Positions 1 to 9,794 of a stretch of DNA of 64,000 nucleotides are shown here, piece by piece (the first letter of the stretch is position 1; each line of letters begins with the position of its first letter). The notes below the pieces were generated by a model. The model worked only from the letters and a program-made list of their open reading frames with translations, was not told the DNA's origin and searched no databases. The stretch is taken from positions 369,153-433,152 of the forward strand of contig MNCI01005871.1 of assembly GCA_015680685.1 (NCBI GenBank), in the 5' to 3' direction. Made by a program: the position numbers and the translations under genes. Source of the stretch: Gnetum montanum. Its lineage: Eukaryota > Streptophyta > Gnetopsida > Gnetales > Gnetaceae.

Positions 1-96
1 AAAAAAGATAAAACAAAAAGTTGAAAAAATGAAAAACCAAAAAACAAAAAAGTTGTAAAATTAAAGAAAATTAAAAATATTTATTAATCCTGCTTG
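1..96 (-). other. A/T-rich tract just after family A gag
   Basis: An A-rich stretch on the plus strand (poly-T in element sense) lies directly downstream of the gag stop. The same tract follows gag at 18170-18260 (minus) and 49545-49680 and 54565-54680 (plus), so it is a conserved internal segment of family A, not random sequence. No gene is seen in it. The element continues beyond the window start. Confidence 0.6.
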
Positions 97-2076
97 TTAT
101 TGGAATGGGGGATATCCCCCATAACTAAACGGTTGAGTATGGCTAGGATTAATAAATGGAAAATGAGGATCCTTGCATATTGAAAATATTGAAGCTGGTC
201 CATATGTATCACCTTGGATTTCACACACTTTATAATAAACACAGTGGGGCACTTCATACGATGTAGTTCTCGGATAACGAGTTGACCCACTATGATGTTT
301 AGGACCGTTAGATGGTATGCAAGGATTGGGCTGATGCCTCTCATGATTGTGTTCATTAGGCCTTGTGGTTGTTGAAGTGTTAGTTGGTGGCCCTAATGAA
401 GTTACATGAGGCGTTGGGTTCGAAGGTAAGGGTACACCACATTGTTGGACTTGTGCTGTGTTGGAAGATGCAGTGGCCTCAGAGTTATGTTGTCCCTTCC
501 TACAGCCGTGTTTAAAGAAAGGATGTCTTTGATGTTGAGGAGGCTCTTCACTGCTGTTAGTAGTAGTAGCACAAGTGTTGTTCATGGGTTGTGGTGGTAC
601 AAACACCTTAGGAACAGTTGGTGGCATTGTGGAAGGAGGGAAAGGATAAGAATGTTGAAAGTTAGGAGGAATGAAAGGTGCACAAGGTGGTGGTTGTGTT
701 GGAGGTATGGGTTGATAGTGTTGTGGAGAATGGTATTGTGGTGGGATAGAGTATGGTGACCCGAATGAAGAAACAAGGTGGTGGACGTTATAAGCATTTG
801 GATTTGGAAAATGTGAAGGGTGCCTCCAGTCTAAGGGTGGATTCCCCCACGACTGGGATTGTTGCCATTGTGGTCTAACACAGTATCGCTATACGAACTC
901 TGGATGTAACGTGTTTCCCCAATGCTCCTGTAGATGTAACAATATTGGGCATTGACCTTTGGGGTGATCGTACAGGAATATGTTGCATTCATATGTATGA
1001 TTGACAGTTGAGCACTTAGTCCCTTCATTCCTTCTTTCCGAATGTCTATTATTTCGCCCTGCTTCTTGAGTTGTCAAATCTCTATCTCCAATGGTGTTGA
1101 TATATTCTCCACACTTTTGATTCATCCATTCCAACATCTTATTGATCTTTGCCTCGGCTCCTTCTAACGATTGTTGTATTGGCAAAGATGATGTTTCCAC
1201 CTTGAGATTGGTTGATCTCTCCTTGTTATGATCATGGACCTTTGTTGAGTTAATATTTTGGTCCCGTTGATATTTTTCAACGCTCTCCCATGTAGCTAAT
1301 TCTCCTTCTTCTTTTACTACCAGATTAATAAGCTCTTGGATTTGATGGGTTCGTAGGTTGTATAGTTGACCTCAGGCATACGTTCCTAAGGTCTCTCTTG
1401 TTTCATTATGTAGCCCATCAATGATATGGTACATTAGCCTTTCCTTGGAAAATCCATGGCCTGGACAGTTGTTTAACAGTGAATAATATCTTTCTAAGGC
1501 CATGTCCAAGGGTTCATGTTTTTCTTCTTTCCATCCTTGGATTTTTTTCCTCAAGGCTGACACTCTTACGTAGGTTTGATATTTTTCATTAAATACTTCT
1601 ACCATTGTTGACCAGCGTTGTATCGAGTTCGGTTTTAACAATCTATACCATACTTTTGCTTGGTCAATGAGTGTCATAGGGAAGAGCTTAAGTTTTTGCC
1701 ACCCATTATCAATGTTGTTCCATGTACAGGCATCACAGAAGGCTTGTAAATGTTGATTCGGGTCTAAGTCATAGCCTCCTGAAAATGTAGGAAAGTTGTT
1801 TAAATCGAGCTTGGGTAGTCGGCTCTCTTTACGATGCCTACGTGAGATTCGAACGGCCTCCTGTATTTGCGTTAGGCTTGTAGTGGCCAGTGGGGGTTCA
1901 TCGTCATCTGGTAAGTTATGTTTTCGTGTGTTGCGATGACGTTGTTTTTGTTCATTCTTATAAGAAACCCCCACCTCAGATTGCATACTCCAATCTCCAT
2001 TGTCATATGGTTCGTTGGTTCTCCAATGAACTTCCTCACTAAGTGTGGCATTATTATTATCTTGTAAGAGAGACAT
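97..2076 (-). pseudogene. Family A gag polyprotein, copy A1 (frame-broken)
   Basis: This is a retrotransposon gag gene, which would encode the structural protein of a cytoplasmic virus-like particle. The first 234 codons (2076 to 1375) are open and begin MSLLQD. They hold a Retrotrans_gag-type core, with LPKLDLNNFPTFSGGYDLD, then KLKLFPMTLIDQAKVWY, a W..M...F...Y segment and LERYYSLLNNCPGHGF. The frame then breaks. A second block (1200-889) ends in a cysteine/histidine patch, ECNIFLYDHPKGQCP, resembling a reduced zinc knuckle. A third block (627-97) is Pro/Gln/His-rich and ends SYGGYPPFQ. No protease or reverse transcriptase follows. Four other copies in the window share this order. The tRNA-Asp primer and gag suggest an Athila-like gypsy element, but that assignment is inference. 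Confidence 0.8.
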
Positions 2077-2155
2077 TTTTGTGAAACTGTGTGTTAATTT
2101 ATGTGTGACTTCTTAATAATTATTTCTTCTTTCTAAGAGATATATCTTTAAGTCA

Positions 2156-5100
2156 AATCTGCTAGCCATCAAGCCAAAACTACTATGACACCTTTCTGTC
2201 CCTGGTATCTTACTTTCACCACCACAAGTTCAAAATTTGTGACTTCTATTTTTTCCAATAACATCTTGCATTCTGCAAATTATGCTTCATATTTGACATA
2301 GGTGGTTGCTACCTACTACTCAAGCTCTGTCCTTAGGCACCCTACTATTAACATGACAAGGTTGGCATGCCACAAGTTTTCCAACTCCATGTATTTAGTC
2401 AAATCTTGGATCTACAGGTCCCAGCTCTTAAATTCTGCTTGGTGGGTGATGAGTGGCGAGGTACCCCTACACTCAACCATACGAAACGAGTGTCGCACGC
2501 GCGATCCGGTTGAACTCCGTAGATGGACTAGTTGTGGCACCTAGATAGTTAGCCTTAGGTCGCAGTTCGCTGTCTTCCAACCTAGACTAGTTTTGCATAT
2601 GTCACGTATGGTTTAGTCTAAATGAGATGTATGATGTGTTCTAATTCTAACGCTACTCCTGATGGCAGTGGAAAATAATACTAACTAAGCTAAGCTAGCA
2701 GGAAAAGGTAAAGAAATCTAATTTAGCCTAAGTGCGACGAGCAACCGATTCCTTGATCAACTGTACACATCTTGGACTTCGTGCATGACTGCCACTGGGA
2801 CTACCAAGCATAGGCCTAGGTACGCCACTAGGATTACCAAGCGCAGAGCCCAAATGCGCCATTGGGTTACCAAGCGTAGATCCCCCTAGCTACACCACTG
2901 GGCTACCAAGCAGTCACACTTAAATGCTCGTAATCAAGTCGTACTTGTTCTGCTTCTAGGAGTTTAAGGGGAGAGACTAATCGCGATAAGTATCCGATTC
3001 CTTAACTAGCCGTACACACCCGTAGATGCTTGTAGTTAAGTCATACTCACACCACGCTATGAAAGCAATAAATAACATTAAATAAATAACAATTAAATAA
3101 ACTAAGTGAATGCTGCAATGATGAAGTAATCTCGATCTTTATTGTCGGTCATGTGCATGTCCAAGTACGGCACACTCGAATAAAGACACCGTACAATCAC
3201 ATTCACCACACTGCAGGCAGACACAGGAAAAATTCTAACTCTGGAGGGATCAAACTGCCAGAGCTTCGCTACTCTAAAACTGGGATCCCCAACAAGGGAG
3301 AGCCGCCTCTTATTTATAGACATGGCGGCAGACTGCAATATCGCGTACGTTATATCGTAGGGAAGGACACGATATTGCGACTCTGATACAACAGGGTGGT
3401 GATATCACGGCAACTGATACAACAGGGTGGTGATATCACGACGACTAATACAATAGGGCTGTGATATCACGACTATCAGCACTATGAGCAATTCATGTCT
3501 CATCAGTGGGCGAAGGCATATGTGTCCAATATGGCTCGCTAGTCAGTGTGTTGAGCATTGATAGCATTGATATGGGCCTTGGCCATATGGATCTCCTTCT
3601 CAAGGATTTGTTTGTACATCCCCACCTGATCTCAAAAGTTCTTCTTTAGCTTCTCATGTCTTTTAGCCTCATTTTGCCACACAATTATTTCAATGGCTAT
3701 CTTTTATCGAATTGCACGTACCTCATTCATTGAGAGGGTTCAATTCTCCCTAGCTAAATGACTTATGTCTTGGTTGACCCGGATGAATTGTTCTCATAAC
3801 TGATGGAATTGTTCTTTGAGAATGTTCTTTTGCTTTTCAATAGAGGTCAATTGAAGGTTGTCAACAACAAGCTATTTATTTTCCTCCTGTAAGACGTTGA
3901 GTGCCTTAAGATGTGCATGAGTTTGTGCTTGTGTTGTGGAAGCATCCCAAAAAACCTTCTCTTTTTCCTCAGCCACCTTTTTATTCTCTGTGATTAACTT
4001 GGTTAGTTTCTCAGTTCTAAAATTATCCAGCTAGTCTGCAAGAACAAATTGCAGAGGGTCTTGTTGTGCTACTTGTAGGGCCATGAGCTGTTCTTGCAAT
4101 TTCTGCACTTCTTCTTTCGCATGCTCGACCCTCACTTCTGTTAAGACCAACTTTCCTTATGTGGAAATGAGGTTTGATTGAATTGCCATAACATCATGAG
4201 GGATGTCAAATAATGATGTCATTACTTGCCCTATTTGAATCAATCGATCAAGTGCATCCTCATGTTCTGTAGAAGTCATTGAGGTTCTAGCCAAAGTTTG
4301 AGCATCTCGTGCTCCTATGAGATCTTCCAATGGCACAACAGGTACATTGAATGATTCTTTGATGTGGTCCGTGACCACTTCTGTAACTCCTGTGGCATCC
4401 TCATGTTGCATGACCACCACAGTGGCCCCTTCACTAGTTTCTAATTGCACTTGGAAAGATGTCGTGTTTCCTGAAATCTGTTGTGACCAACTACTTTCCT
4501 CTCTTCCTATGTGAATAGATACTTCACCCCTTGTGCAATCCAAAGAAATAATGGGCTGAATGGCATCATTAGTGACGTGGAAGAGGTTTGTGTCATCACA
4601 ACTTCCCCAACTGATTATCTCAGCGATGGCCTTGAGATGGCTCATCGATGATCTGTAGTCTTGTGGCAGTGGCTAATATTGGCTTGTTCTAGGCCCTACT
4701 TCCTATTGTTGGCTAGGACTTGTACTTGGAGGTTGGCTAGGTCCTACAAGTTGAGTTGTAGTTGATCCAGCCATCTGTTCTTCTTCTTCTTCTAGTCCCA
4801 CCGTCTTGCCAGTGATTTTCCTTGGAGCTGGCGACTTTAGCAATTCAGCATATGAAGCAGTCTGGGCTTTTTGGAGGACATCATTAGTGTATCCTTTGAT
4901 ACCAGCACGTTGGCACAACTTCTTGATAAGAGGAAAGGCAAGGTAAGCTTCCTTGTCTTCCGTTCCTTGAACCGCCTCAGGATCTCCGTTAAATATAGAT
5001 GGGGCAGGTTAGCATTAAGCTTTCCCATCAGCACTGCACATCCTCACGCCGCATATAGTGATATTCTTTTTAGGCCCTTTGTGGAGAAGAGGTGATATGT

Positions 5101-5724
5101 TCCAATTTTGAAGTAGATCCTCTCTTCCATCGTCAACTCACCAAATGTTTTATCTCTGCCATAAGCCCTTTCCAACCAATCTGCTCGCACATTGGGGTCT
5201 GAACGGGTGGACAACTGAGTAACTTTGGGCCCTATATTTGGAAGGTTTAACACTTCTGAAATGTCCTATGCAGAGAAATCAACTATCACACCACAAATGT
5301 TGATGGTGGTGCCTTGCTCCCTATTATGCAAAAATTCGTACGTCTCCCCCAGGTACCAGGCACTACTTTCAAAGAGGATAGGGCATACGGGAGATCCTTT
5401 GAGGTGATCCCTAATGGCCTCAGGAGCGAACTCTACAAAAAATTTAAAGTTAAATTCCACAATCACTGTAGCAAATGCAGAATTTTTGTGGATGGCCTGA
5501 ACACAATCTTGGGGCAACGTGAGATGTTGTCCCTATTCAGGCACTGCAATAGCTCCTCCTTCTACTTGCTTGGACTGTACGGTAGGAGGATTCTCTTGAT
5601 GAATGTTGAATAATTGTTCCTTCTGTTCTGCATGTTGTCCAACAGGATCATGTCTTCCACCTCTCCTAGGTCATTTGCTTCCACCTTGAGTAAGGCCTTC
5701 TTGTTGTCCACGTTTCGGGGCCAT
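2156..5724 (-). pseudogene. Family A ORF2, longest copy, split by a solo LTR
   Basis: ORF2 sits in the env-like position, downstream of the gag region and upstream of the 3' LTR in element sense. It starts MAPKRGQQEG at 5724, immediately after a splice-acceptor-like AG. Recognisable blocks are at 5517-5266 (a hydrophobic stretch with ESSAWYLGETYEF and INICGVIVDFS), 5253-5044 (LSTRSDPNVRADWLERAYG, MEERIYFKIGTYH) and 5034-4837. A Thr/Glu-rich segment (4645-4157) follows, then a long Lys/Glu/Gln-rich stretch of coiled-coil character (about 4150-3511 and 2441-2160). It resembles plant retroelement proteins annotated as 'putative plant transposon protein'; that is from memory of the family, not a search. 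Several stops and frameshifts break it, and LTR 2447-3505 is inserted in it. Its end is fused to the leader of gag copy A1 at about 2155, with no LTR between. Confidence 0.6.
2447..3505 (-). mobile_element. Family A solo LTR with GTGGG target duplication
   Basis: The ends are TGATGAGTGG and GTCTCATCA, flanked by GTGGG at 2442-2446 and 3506-3510, a perfect 5-bp duplication. It is 1059 bp and oriented minus (U3 start at 3505). In minus sense, U3 has three roughly 33-bp repeats containing GATACAACAGGG and GATATCAC (about 3379-3475), then a TATA-like TATAAATA (3311-3319). No polypurine tract or primer site adjoins it, so it is the product of LTR-LTR recombination. Confidence 0.9.
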
Positions 5725-5753
5725 CTGCAATCACACAGGGTGAAGCGTTAGTA
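5725..5753 (-). promoter_or_regulatory. Splice acceptor and branch-point-like site before ORF2 (copy A1)
   Basis: Minus-strand reading gives TACTAAC at 5753-5747, then 23 nt on TTGCAG directly abutting the ORF2 ATG. Branch-to-AG distance and motif fit a plant intron end. The same arrangement recurs at 15494-15522, 50951-50981 and about 55971-56001. Confidence 0.55.
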
Positions 5754-6699
5754 AGGTTGTTTCTAAAATTAATTTATACCTTATTGCTTTTCTTTATTAA
5801 TTAATTTGTTTAATCTTCATGTGATATTGCCTGAAATATTGTAATAATGAGTCTGCTTTACTTAGGTGGTTTCCAATTTTAATTTCCTACTGTACCTACA
5901 GGATAAAATGATTTTTTGGCATAATTTATTCTTAATTTACAACTAATTATCCTTAATAATGTTCTTTAGATGATAATAAATTCCAAAAAAGTTAGGTGCT
6001 ATTCGGCAGGTGTTCCTCCCCCACGACTAAGTTGAACACTTCGGGTTCAAGCAGGTTTAGAAAAAATTGAAATCAAAGTACTAGCAAGCAAGATAGAGTT
6101 AGAAAAGCAAGGGTCGTTCAATCACAAGTTGTAGAGAAAAATTTGAAAAACTCCCCTGCGTGATGTGTGGAAAATGAAGCTAAGTGTTGCAGGGGGGATC
6201 ACCTATTTATAGGGTTTGCGGGATGTGATATCTTGTACGATACATCGCATACGCGATATCACGTTGGCCGCAATATCACATATGCAATATCACGGCCCTA
6301 GTGACATGAGGCACAACAAAAATATTGAATTTTTAAAGATTTTCTTGAAATCTATGTTGGAAACTTAAGACATGTGACACATGTTAAACGTTGCTAGGGT
6401 AATTCCATTAATTCGAAAGGCACAATTAATTGTGATGGTGTGGATTTTATCAATAAAACCTCGAATGGGAGAAAAAGGCTATGTAATGGTACATAGGAAC
6501 GTTGAAATTCAGAGGGATAATAGTAGGGAAAGAATGCTATGAAAAATTATGCTGAGGATAAGAAATGGTGTGTGTGAGCTATGTCATAAGTGAGTATTAC
6601 AAAAGATTACACAAGTGGGTCCTCCCCAAAGTAGGTTCTTACCTATAATGCCCTTGTGTAACCACACTTAAAGTGTTCGTGGGCACTAGAAGGGTTAAA
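5754..6699 (-). other. Family A internal noncoding region between gag and ORF2
   Basis: No gene is seen. The higher-coordinate end (6610-6699) is a conserved block, also found near 16430-16490, 17160-17270, 50575-50690 and 55590-55700. It ends abruptly at gag copy A2 at about 6700, so the gag C-terminus and upstream internal DNA are deleted here. The block at 6203-6295 is a promoter-like module described separately. Confidence 0.6.
6203..6295 (-). promoter_or_regulatory. Internal LTR-like promoter upstream of ORF2 (copy A1)
   Basis: On the minus strand, two GATATC and two AATATC motifs (6226-6293) are followed about 13 nt later by CTATAAATAGG (6213-6203). This is the same order and spacing as U3 of the family A minus LTRs (GATATC cluster, then TATAAATA). 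It lies about 480 bp upstream of the ORF2 start, so it could drive ORF2 separately. A remnant of an older LTR is the alternative. Confidence 0.5.
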
Positions 6700-7997
6700 C
6701 ATTGAATGAGATAAGCGTTTGGGTTCAGATGATATAAAGGGTGTCTCCAGTTTAGGGGTGGCCTCCTCCACGACTAGGATTGCTGCCACTATGATCGAAC
6801 ACAGTATCTCTATACAAACTCTGGATGTAACGTGTTTCCCCAATGCTCATGTAAATGTAACAATATTGGGCATTGGCTCTTGGGGTGATCATACAACCAT
6901 AGCTTGCATTCATACATATGATTGGTAGTTGAGCTCTTATTTTTCTTATCCCTTCTTTCTGATTTTCTAATGTTTTGTCCTACTTCTTGAGTTGTCAAAA
7001 CTCTATCTTCAATAATATCAATAAATTCTCCACACTTTTTATACGTCCATTCCAACATCTTATAGATCTTTTCCTCGACTTCTTCTAGTGATTGTTGTAT
7101 TGGCAAAGATGATTCTTTTACCTTGAGATTGGGTGATTTCTCCTTTGTATGATCATGGACCTTTGTTAAGTTGGGATTTTGGTCCCGTTGATGTTTTTCA
7201 ACACTCTCTCATCTAGCTATTTCTCCTTCTTCTTTTGCTACCTACATAATAAGCTCTTGGACTTGATGGGTTTGTAGTTCACATAGTTGACCTTGGCAAT
7301 ACATTCCTAAGATCTCTCTTGTTTCATTACGTAGCCCATCAATGATATGGTACATTAGCCTTTCCTCGGAGAACCCATGGCCTAGACAGTTGTTTAATAG
7401 TGCATAATATCTTTCTAAGGCCATGTCCAAGGGTTCATGTCATGCTTGTTTCCATCCTTGGATTTGTTTCCTCAAGGCTGACACTCTTGCGTAGGTTTGA
7501 TATTTTTCATTAAAGAGTTCTACCATTGTTGACCAACGTCGTATTGAATTTGGTTTTAACGATCTATACCATACTTTTTCTTGGCCAACTAGTGTCATAG
7601 GAAAGAGCTTGAGTTTTTTCCACCCATTATCAATGTTGTTCTACTTGCAGGCATCGTAGAAGGCTTGTAAATGTTGATGCATATCTAAGTCATAGCCTCC
7701 TGAAAAAGTAGGAAAGTTGTTTAAATTGATCCTGGGTAGATAGCTCTCTTTACAATGCCTACGGGATATTCAAACAACCTCTTGTATTTGCGTTAAGCTT
7801 GTAGTGGCTAGTAGGGGTTCATCGTCATCGGGTAAGTTATGCTTTCATGTGTTGGGATGATGTTGTCTTTGTTCATTTTTGTAAGAAACCCCCACCACAG
7901 GTTGCGTACTCCAATCTTCATTATCATATAGTTCATTGGTTCTCCAATGAATTTCCTCACTAAGTGTGGCATTATCATGATCTTGTAGGAGAGGCAT
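6700..7997 (-). pseudogene. Family A gag, copy A2 (C-terminus deleted)
   Basis: The start codon at 7997 reads MPLLQDHDNATLSEE. The gag core follows (NLNNFPTFSGGYDLD, KLFPMTLVGQEKVWYRSLKP, LERYYALLNNC) with in-frame stops, then a coiled segment and the patch YECKLWLYDHPKSQCP (7106-6810). It breaks off at about 6700, where the Pro-rich C-terminus would begin, and is joined to downstream internal sequence. A 140-bp leader links it to LTR 8141-8987. Confidence 0.75.
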
Positions 7998-8121
7998 GGT
8001 TGTGAAATTGTGTGTGAATTTGTATGTGACTTTTTTATAATTATTTCCTTCTAAAAAGATATATCGTTAAGTCCTATACAACAACCTTGTATGATATAAC
8101 TCATCTAGATAACTAGCACCA

Positions 8122-8139
8122 TCCTCAGCAACGGAGCCA
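8122..8139 (-). other. Primer binding site, tRNA-Asp type
   Basis: Minus-strand TGGCTCCGTTGCTGAGGA starts one base after the LTR end. It closely matches the complement of the plant tRNA-Asp 3' end (TGGCGCCGTTGCCGGGGA), with two to three differences. Confidence 0.75.
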
Positions 8140-8140
8140 A

Positions 8141-8987
8141 TGATGAGCAGCTAGGTACCCCTACGTCCAACCATACGAATACCAGCATTCACGCACGATC
8201 TGGTTGAACTCCACGGACAGGCTAGTTGTGGTATCTAGACAGTTACACGTCGATCGCAGTTCTCTGTCTTCCCACCTAGACCAGTATTTGCTTTGTCACA
8301 TATGGTTTAGTCTAGAGTGCGGCGTATGATGTGATCCTAAATTAATGCTACTCCTAGATAAAATGGAAGATAATATTAATTAAACTAATGAGCAATAGGA
8401 AATGAAGTCTAAGATAGCCTAAGTGCAATGAGTATCTGTTCCTTAATCATCCGTATACATCTTGGACCTCGTGCACGACTACTACTAGGATTACCAAGCT
8501 TAGATCCTAGGTACGTTGCTAGGTTATTAAGTAGTCACCCTTAAATCCTCATGATTAAGTCGTACTCATTCCACATTTAACAACAGGAATAGTAAATGAT
8601 GATAAAGAAATATTAACTAAGAAAGCAATAAATAATAATAACGATTCAAAATTAAACTAAAAAATTAAAACTAAGTGAATGCTACAATGATGGAGTAATC
8701 TCGATCTTTATTTTTGGTCATGTGCGCGTCCAAGTACATCACACTCAAATAAAGGTTCCATACAATTACAAACATCACATTGCNGGCATACACAGAGAGG
8801 AAAAGGACGAGAAAGAAATTAAAACACTTAAGCTAAAACTGACTAACTTCCTCCAATTGATCCTACTCTTCTCTCTATCTCTTATTTATAGATGAGGAGA
8901 CAGGCTACGATATTGCATATGCGATATCGTAGTTGGGCTGCGATATCACGTACGCGATATCATGGTTGCCCAAATGACAACTCATCA
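8141..8987 (-). mobile_element. Family A 5' LTR of copy A2
   Basis: The ends are TGATGAG and CTCATCA; 847 bp. U3 begins at 8987. A GATATC-rich cluster (about 8904-8965) precedes TATAAATA (about 8882-8890) in minus sense. A primer site abuts the U5 end, so this is a 5' LTR. The 5 bases beyond U3 are ATGAT; the matching left target copy must lie outside the window. One N at 8784 does not break colinearity. Confidence 0.85.
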
Positions 8988-8992
8988 ATGAT

Positions 8993-9490
8993 CATTGTTA
9001 CCTTAACTATAGGATCAAATTTTTCAATTTCATGAATTTGAACACTTGGATACTAAGAGTAGATGATGCCTCTTCCAAAAAAGGATGTGGAGTAGGAATA
9101 ATGCTTATACCTCTTGGCAAAGCTCCTATCCTTAAAGCCATCAATGTTTTGCAACCCATGACTAACAAAATGGTCAAATATGAAGCACTCATATATGGGA
9201 TCAAGTTAGCTCAATATTACGACTTGTCCAAGCTTAAAATCTATAGTGACTTCCAACTAATAGTGAACCAAGTCAATGGAACCTTTGACAATAAAGATGT
9301 CACCATGAAAGCATATAAAGATTACATTCTTGAATTGTTTAAAAAGTTTGAATGTGTAACCATTGAACATGTACCTATAGAGGAAAATTACATTCCTGAA
9401 GTGCTAGCCCAAATGGCCACCACTTTGGATGTCTCATTTAAACACAATGCTTGGGATTCAGAAATTATTATTGAAAAGGTGAAATCCTAT
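8993..9490 (+). pseudogene. Family H second RNase H domain
   Basis: An open stretch from 9032 encodes an RNase H of the RVT_3 type that would degrade RNA in the RNA/DNA hybrid. Visible motifs are WILRVDDASSKKGCGVG (first catalytic Asp), VKYEALIYGIKLA (Glu), YSDFQLIVNQVNG (Asp) and VLAQMATT where ADxLA is usual. It ends at an N (9491). In this family the domain seems to lie before reverse transcriptase; a second copy at 45000-45200 (minus) supports that order. The normal position in plant dual-RNase-H elements is after the first RNase H. Confidence 0.75.
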
Positions 9491-9491
9491 N

Positions 9492-9793
9492 AGAACATCA
9501 TTAAACTCATGTAGTAATTTGACTAGGCTTTGTCTTTCATCTAAATGTAAACAAACTCCTATTTTAACATGATATTGTTTTCCTTTCTTTTGAATCTGGA
9601 TTGTTTCAATCTTAGCTAACATTTTCCAATTAGTGTTTTTGGACAAGTTTATGGTCTTGGTGTGCAAGTTGTCAAATAATGCTTTCCTAACTAGTACTTC
9701 AGGAGATGTTTTGTTTAAAAACACAACATCCTTTGATATATCCCTTTGATCACTAAATTTTCCTTCAAAAAATAAAAATTTACAAACATGGTC
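9492..9793 (-). pseudogene. Inverted family H linker segment between two N joins
   Basis: This 302-bp piece lies between N at 9491 and N at 9794 and encodes, on the minus strand, the segment that should precede reverse transcriptase (LDERQSLVKLLHEFNDV near its end). The reverse transcriptase to its right is on the plus strand. Inverting the piece restores colinearity with the related copy at 44790-45000, so an assembly inversion is the likely cause. Confidence 0.65.
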
Positions 9794-9794
9794 N

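Noticed and set aside
6226-6293. GATATC clusters as cloning or vector sequence
   Set aside because: The motifs occur in diverged form in every family A LTR and in two internal blocks, as natural repeats do.
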